64,000 nucleotides of DNA, taken from assembly GCA_902556855.1 (NCBI GenBank), contig CACDXJ010000001.1, positions 62,001 to 126,000 of the forward strand, written 5' to 3'. Positions within the stretch are counted from its first letter, which is position 1, and each line of letters opens with the position of its first letter. This document shows, in pieces, positions 58,778 through 64,000 of the stretch. Source of the stretch: an uncultured Pelagibacteraceae bacterium. GTDB lineage: Bacteria; Pseudomonadota; Alphaproteobacteria; Pelagibacterales; Pelagibacteraceae. The position numbers were made by a program, and so were the translations under genes. The notes below the pieces were generated by a model, which was not told the origin of the DNA, made no database searches, and saw only the letters and a list, made by a program, of their open reading frames with translations.

Positions 58778-60175
58778 ATGTCTAAAACTCTATACGATAA
58801 GATATGGGAAAACCATCTTGTTCATGAACAAAGTGATGGAACATCATTAATTTATGTTGATAGGCATTTAGTCCATGAAGTTACGAGTCCCCAGGCTTTT
58901 GAGGGACTTAGATTACAAAAAAGAAAAGTCAGACGACCAGAATTAACTCTTGCAGTACCTGATCACAATGTTCCTACAACTGACAGGTCAAAAGGTATAA
59001 ATGACGAGGACTCTAGAATTCAAGTAGAAACATTAAGAAAAAACTGTAAAGACTTTGGAGTAGAACTTTTTGATGTTAATGATAAGCGTCAAGGTATAGT
59101 TCATATTATAGGACCTGAACAAGGTTTCACTCAGCCAGGTACGGTAATTGTGTGCGGGGATAGCCATACTGCTACACACGGAGCTTTCGGTGCATTAGCT
59201 TTTGGAATAGGAACATCTGAAGTTGAACACGTTCTTGCTACGCAAACTTTAATGCAAAAGAAATCAAAAAATTTAAGAATAAATGTGAATGGCAATTTAC
59301 CAAAGGGAGTAACTGCAAAAGATGTAATCTTAAAGATTATCGGTACAATTGGAACTGCAGGCGGAACTGGATACGTAGTTGAATTTGCTGGTGATGTAAT
59401 TAAAAGTTTAAGTATGGAAGAGAGAATGACTGTTTGTAATATGACCATCGAGGCAGGTGCAAGGGCAGGATTAATCGCACCAGATGAAAAAACATTTAGT
59501 TATTTAAAAGGTAAAACGATGTCGCCAAAAGGTGAAAATTGGACTAAAGCTGTAGAATTTTGGAAGACTTTGTATTCAGACAAAGACTGCAAATTTGACA
59601 AAGAGATAAATATTAATGGCAAAAATATAGAACCACTGGTTACTTGGGGCACTTCACCTCAAGATGTATCACCAGTTACTGGTGTTGTGCCAGATCCAGA
59701 AAATGAAAAGAACGAAGATAGAAAAATGGCCATGAAAAGATCTCTTGATTATATGGGTTTAAAAGCAAACACTAAAATTTCAGATATAAAAATCGACAAG
59801 ATTTTTATAGGAAGCTGTACAAATGGAAGAATAGAGGATTTAAGATTGGCTGCAGATCTTCTTAAAGGCAAAAAAATTGCCCAAAATGTCAGTGCTATGG
59901 TAGTTCCAGGATCTGGATTGGTTAAAGAGCAAGCTGAAAAAGAGGGAATTGATAAAATATTTAAAGAAGCAGGCTTTGAATGGAGAGAGCCTGGTTGTTC
60001 AATGTGTTTAGGTATGAATCCAGATCAATTAAAGCCTAAAGAAAGATGTGCTTCAACATCAAATAGGAACTTTGAAGGCAGACAAGGTCGTGGAGGAAGA
60101 ACACATTTAGTCAGCCCAGGGATGGCCATTGCAGCAGCAATCAAAGGACATCTAACTGATGTCAGAGAAATATAA
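58778..60175 (+). CDS. leuC: 3-isopropylmalate dehydratase large subunit
   Basis: [47 protein letters not shown]. Confidence 0.97.
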   Translation: MSKTLYDKIWENHLVHEQSDGTSLIYVDRHLVHEVTSPQAFEGLRLQKRKVRRPELTLAVPDHNVPTTDRSKGINDEDSRIQVETLRKNCKDFGVELFDVNDKRQGIVHIIGPEQGFTQPGTVIVCGDSHTATHGAFGALAFGIGTSEVEHVLATQTLMQKKSKNLRINVNGNLPKGVTAKDVILKIIGTIGTAGGTGYVVEFAGDVIKSLSMEERMTVCNMTIEAGARAGLIAPDEKTFSYLKGKTMSPKGENWTKAVEFWKTLYSDKDCKFDKEININGKNIEPLVTWGTSPQDVSPVTGVVPDPENEKNEDRKMAMKRSLDYMGLKANTKISDIKIDKIFIGSCTNGRIEDLRLAADLLKGKKIAQNVSAMVVPGSGLVKEQAEKEGIDKIFKEAGFEWREPGCSMCLGMNPDQLKPKERCASTSNRNFEGRQGRGGRTHLVSPGMAIAAAIKGHLTDVREI

Positions 60176-60779
60176 AATGGAAAAATTTAATAATTTAAAA
60201 TCAATTCCATCTTACTTATCGTTACAAAATATTGATACAGACATGATAATACCGAAGCAGTTTTTAAAAACTATTAAAAGAACAGGTCTAGGAAAAAGTC
60301 TGTTTTATGAAATGCGGTACGATGAAAATGGTAAAAAAAACGATAATTTTATTCTTAACAAAGAACCTTATAACAAATCAAAAATTCTTCTAGCAGGAAA
60401 AAATTTTGGATGTGGTTCATCTAGGGAGCACGCTCCATGGGCTCTTTCTGATTTTGGTATAAAGTGTGTCATAAGCGCTAGCTTTGCAGATATTTTTTAC
60501 AATAACTGTTTTAAAAACGGAATACTTCCGATTAAGATTGATGACAAGATAATTGTTGAGCTTGCAGAATATTCAAATAGAAAAGAAGAAATCGAAGTTA
60601 GTCTAGATAATCAAGAAATAAAATATGGAAATAAAATTGCAAAATTTGAACTTGATGCATTTAAAAAAAAGTGTTTGATGGAAGGATTGGATGACATAGC
60701 CCTTTCAATGGAAAAAATTTCTGAAATAGATAATTTTGAAAAAAAACTAAAAACCACAAAACCTTGGGTTCTTAAATAA
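60159..60779 (+). CDS. leuD: 3-isopropylmalate dehydratase small subunit
   Basis: [39 protein letters not shown]. Confidence 0.97.
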   Translation: MSEKYKMEKFNNLKSIPSYLSLQNIDTDMIIPKQFLKTIKRTGLGKSLFYEMRYDENGKKNDNFILNKEPYNKSKILLAGKNFGCGSSREHAPWALSDFGIKCVISASFADIFYNNCFKNGILPIKIDDKIIVELAEYSNRKEEIEVSLDNQEIKYGNKIAKFELDAFKKKCLMEGLDDIALSMEKISEIDNFEKKLKTTKPWVLK

Positions 60780-61882
60780 TGGCTGGTAAAACAAGAAAAA
60801 TTTTACTTTTGCCTGGTGACGGAATAGGCCCAGAAGTTATTGCAGAAGTAAGAAAAATAATTGAATGGATGAATAAAACAAAATCTTTAGATTTTGTTTT
60901 AAGCCAGGAGTTAATTGGTGGAGCATCTATTGATGCAAACAAAGTTCCAATTACAGATGAAGTTTTTTATAAATCTTTAGAGTCTGATGCGGTTATATTA
61001 GGCGCGTGTGGAGGACCTAAATGGGATAATTTGGAATTTTCAAAAAAACCTGAGAGGGCTCTTTTAAAACTTAGAAAAGAATTAAAGTTATTTGCAAATC
61101 TTAGACCAGCAATTTGCTTCAAACAATTAGTTGACTCTTCAACTCTCAAACCTGAAATTGTTTCTGGTTTGGATATAATGATAGTCAGAGAATTAACCGG
61201 TGGTATTTATTTTGGCGAGCCACGAGGTATTGAGCCAATGGAAAATAATCAAAGAAAGGGAGTTAATACTCACACGTACACAACTTCTGAAATTCATAGA
61301 ATAGCTCGCGTAGCCTTTGATTTGGCAAAAAAAAGGAGAAATAAAGTTACCTCTTGTGAAAAATCAAATGTAATGGAGGCAGGTGTTTTGTGGAGAGAGG
61401 AAGTTCAAGTCATAAGAGACAAAGAATTTAAAAAAGTTGAACTAAACCACATGTTGGCTGACAACTGTGCGATGCAGCTTTTAAGATATCCAAAACAATT
61501 TGATGTAATACTAGCTGACAATTTGTTTGGAGACATGTTGTCCGATGAGGCTGCAATGCTAACTGGATCACTTGGTCTTTTGCCTTCTGCTTCGTTAGGT
61601 TCAAAAGATAAAAATGGAAGAATAAGATCGCTCTATGAACCAGTTCATGGGTCAGCTCCAGATATTGAGGGTAAAAATATAGCTAATCCAATAGCTACTA
61701 TTTTAAGTTTATCAATGGCTCTAAGATATTCTTTAGATCTTGGAAAAGAGGCCGATCAAATCGAAAAAGCAGTTCAAAGTGTTCTTGATGAGGGATTAAG
61801 AACAAAAGATATAATGTCTAAAAACATGAAAGAAGTTTCAACAAAAGATATGGGTGATGCAATTATTTCAAAATTGAAATAA
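60779..61882 (+). CDS. leuB: 3-isopropylmalate dehydrogenase
   Basis: [44 protein letters not shown]. Confidence 0.97.
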   Translation: MAGKTRKILLLPGDGIGPEVIAEVRKIIEWMNKTKSLDFVLSQELIGGASIDANKVPITDEVFYKSLESDAVILGACGGPKWDNLEFSKKPERALLKLRKELKLFANLRPAICFKQLVDSSTLKPEIVSGLDIMIVRELTGGIYFGEPRGIEPMENNQRKGVNTHTYTTSEIHRIARVAFDLAKKRRNKVTSCEKSNVMEAGVLWREEVQVIRDKEFKKVELNHMLADNCAMQLLRYPKQFDVILADNLFGDMLSDEAAMLTGSLGLLPSASLGSKDKNGRIRSLYEPVHGSAPDIEGKNIANPIATILSLSMALRYSLDLGKEADQIEKAVQSVLDEGLRTKDIMSKNMKEVSTKDMGDAIISKLK

Positions 61883-61893
61883 AATAGACAATT

Positions 61894-62886
61894 ATGAATT
61901 TTGCAATAATCGGTGCCTCAGGAAATGTTGGAAGAAAAACAATAGAAATTTTAGAAAAATCTAAAATAAAATTTGATAGTCTTTTCTTGGTAGCTTCATC
62001 AAAAAGCGCTGGTCAAAAAATTAAATTTAGAAATAAAGAAATTATAATTGAGAATTTAGAGGCGTATGATTTTTCTAAAGCGCAAATCACTTTTTTTGCT
62101 GCAGGAAGTCAAATAGCTAAAGAGTGGGCTCCAAAAGCTGCAGAAAAAACAATTGTAATTGATAACTCAAGTTATTTTAGAATGCAAAAAGATGTTCCAC
62201 TAGTTGTTTCGGAGGTGAATCCCGAAGCATTAGAAAAACATAAAAATATAATTTCAAATCCAAACTGCTCAACAATGCAAATGGTTTTACCACTAAAACC
62301 TTTGCATGATGAATATAAAATAAAAAGAGTAATAGTCTCTACTTACCAAGCTGTATCTGGTGCAGGTAAGGCATCAATGGATGAGCTTTTTGATCAAACA
62401 AAAAACTTTTTGGAAGGAAAAAAAATAAGCTCTCAAAACTTTACAAAACAAATTGCATTTAATTTGATTCCTCATATCGATACTTTTGATAAAGATGGAT
62501 ATACAAAAGAAGAACTTAAAATGACTAATGAGACAAAAAAGATATTAGATGAAGAAATCGAAGTAACAGCAACTTGTGTTAGAGTTCCTGTACGAACAGG
62601 ACATTCCGAGTCGATTAATATCGAATTTGATAATCTCTATGACTTTGAAAATATAATTAAAATTTTAAAAACAGCTCCAGGGTGTAAAGTAATTGATGAT
62701 CGAAAAGATGGTGGTTACATCACCCCTATAGAAGCCGAAGGTGATTACACAACCTATATTTCTAGGATAAGAAAAGATAATTCAAATGTAAAAGCTATAA
62801 ATTTGTGGGTAGTTTCCGATAATTTATTGAAAGGAGCGGCTTTAAATACTGTTCAAATAGCAGAGTGTTTAATGAAAAAAATTTAA
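61894..62886 (+). CDS. asd: Aspartate-semialdehyde dehydrogenase
   Basis: FAIIGASGNVGRKTIEIL, IISNPNCSTMQMVLPLKPLHD. Confidence 0.97.
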   Translation: MNFAIIGASGNVGRKTIEILEKSKIKFDSLFLVASSKSAGQKIKFRNKEIIIENLEAYDFSKAQITFFAAGSQIAKEWAPKAAEKTIVIDNSSYFRMQKDVPLVVSEVNPEALEKHKNIISNPNCSTMQMVLPLKPLHDEYKIKRVIVSTYQAVSGAGKASMDELFDQTKNFLEGKKISSQNFTKQIAFNLIPHIDTFDKDGYTKEELKMTNETKKILDEEIEVTATCVRVPVRTGHSESINIEFDNLYDFENIIKILKTAPGCKVIDDRKDGGYITPIEAEGDYTTYISRIRKDNSNVKAINLWVVSDNLLKGAALNTVQIAECLMKKI

Positions 62887-62906
62887 CTTTAGTTTATAAG
62901 TCAAGT

Positions 62907-63290
62907 ATGGAAAATAACAATCCTTTAAGTCCCCATTTACAAATTTACAAATGGCAGATATCATCTTTGCTTTCTATAACTCATAGAATAGTAGGAGTAA
63001 TTAATTTCTTTGCAATAATATTAATTTGTTTATGGGCAACATTAATTATTTTTGGCCAAAACGGTTATGAATTAACTCAAGTTATACTTGACTCTTTTTT
63101 TGGAAAATTTTTGATCATCGCCTTATGTTGGACTTTTAGTTTCCATATTTTAAATGAACTAAGACATTTATTTTGGGATTTAGGTTACGGTTTTGATTTA
63201 AAGATTGCAAAAATAACGGGAGTTCTTGCCCTTATCGGTTCTTTCATATTAACAATTTTATTTTATATAATAGGGAGAAACTTCATCTAA
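62907..63290 (+). CDS. sdhC: Succinate dehydrogenase cytochrome b556 subunit (start MENNNPLSPHLQIYKW at 62907)
   Basis: PLSPHLQIYKWQISSLLSITHRIVG; H-N-LRHLFWDLGYG. Confidence 0.95.
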   Translation: MENNNPLSPHLQIYKWQISSLLSITHRIVGVINFFAIILICLWATLIIFGQNGYELTQVILDSFFGKFLIIALCWTFSFHILNELRHLFWDLGYGFDLKIAKITGVLALIGSFILTILFYIIGRNFI

Positions 63291-63617
63291 ATGCATACTT
63301 CAACAAAAAAATGGTTATTTATTAAAATCAGTTCATTAATTTTAATACCTTTAATGGTTTGGTTTTTACTGAATTTTGTTTCAATTTATAATAGAGATTA
63401 TACTGAAATACTTGATTTTTTTTCAAACCAGCCAACAAAAATATTATTCTCTATATTTATTGTAATTGCTTTCTTTTTTTCAGCATTAACAATAAGTGAG
63501 ATTTTTGAGGACTATTTACATGATGAGAAAATCAAAAATGTCGCAAATAAAGCACTCTATTTATTTGCTATAGTAATTCCATTATTAACAATTTTAGGTA
63601 TATATAATCTTAATTAA
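63291..63617 (+). CDS. sdhD: Succinate dehydrogenase membrane anchor subunit
   Basis: Three-TM ORF between sdhC and sdhA. Confidence 0.88.
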   Translation: MHTSTKKWLFIKISSLILIPLMVWFLLNFVSIYNRDYTEILDFFSNQPTKILFSIFIVIAFFFSALTISEIFEDYLHDEKIKNVANKALYLFAIVIPLLTILGIYNLN

Positions 63618-64000
63618 ATGACTGCTTATAAAATTATAGACCATGAGTATGATGTAGTTGTTCTTGGAGCCGGAGGGTCAGGTTTAAGAGCAGCTGTCGG
63701 TTTATCAGAATCAGGTTTAAAAACTGCTTGTATATCAAAAGTTTTTCCAACTCGAAGTCATACATCCGCAGCCCAGGGAGGAATTTCAGCAGCATTAGGA
63801 AATATGGGTGAGGACGATTGGCGTTGGCATATGTACGATACGGTAAAAGGTTCTGACTGGCTGGGAGACCAAGATGCAATTGAGTATCTTTGTAAAGAAG
63901 CTCCAAGAGCTGTTGTTGAGCTAGAAAGATACGGTGTGCCTTTTAGTAGAACGGATGATGGTAAAATTTATCAAAGACCCTTTGGAGGAATGACTAAAAA
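63618..64000 (+). CDS. sdhA: Succinate dehydrogenase flavoprotein subunit (truncated by window end)
   Basis: [54 protein letters not shown]. Confidence 0.97.
   Translation, partial: MTAYKIIDHEYDVVVLGAGGSGLRAAVGLSESGLKTACISKVFPTRSHTSAAQGGISAALGNMGEDDWRWHMYDTVKGSDWLGDQDAIEYLCKEAPRAVVELERYGVPFSRTDDGKIYQRPFGGMTK

Noticed and set aside
63634-63906. Antisense ORF opposite sdhA
   Set aside because: Shadow of the conserved SdhA N-terminus.
1-64000. CRISPR arrays, prophage, transposases, toxin-antitoxin or defence systems, rRNA
   Set aside because: No direct-repeat/spacer arrays, integrases, transposases or defence-type domains recognised; gene order is housekeeping throughout.

Overview
AT-rich, densely packed window of ordinary bacterial chromosome. 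Gene content and order, with AT-biased K/N/I-rich proteins, point to an alphaproteobacterium of the SAR11/Pelagibacterales type (inferred from the sequence, no search run). I recognise hisF(partial)-A-H-B, hslVU, a secB/dnaQ/coaE/aroE/maf/ppsR block, hemE-hemH-hemJ-rho, tRNA-Gly(GCC), purH, heparinase-like, rpe, an acetate-type symporter pair plus acs, tsaD, hemCD, folD, argG, hspQ, a ccmC-D-E-F-G-H cluster, a glycolate/2-hydroxyacid block (LldD-like, aminotransferase, glcDEF, 2-hydroxyacid dehydrogenase) next to a Tat-exported TRAP transporter, ftsY/dapF, ffh-rpsP-trmD-rplS, leuCDB-asd and sdhCD(A partial). I see no CRISPR array, prophage, transposon, defence island or rRNA. The most interesting signals are not exotic gene clusters: (1) the 273-bp ppsR/hemE intergenic region, a strong synteny-based oriC candidate with TTAACAT iteron-like repeats; (2) a multi-hairpin putative RNA leader upstream of ffh; (3) a hairpin with a CU-rich, anti-Shine-Dalgarno-like loop between hspQ and ccmC; (4) acetyl-CoA synthetase with a histone-like K/R/S N-terminal tail; (5) a canonical EF-hand loop inside the sodium:solute symporter; (6) an 18-bp perfect palindrome in front of that symporter operon. 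All homology calls are from reading the translated sequence and are unverified by search.
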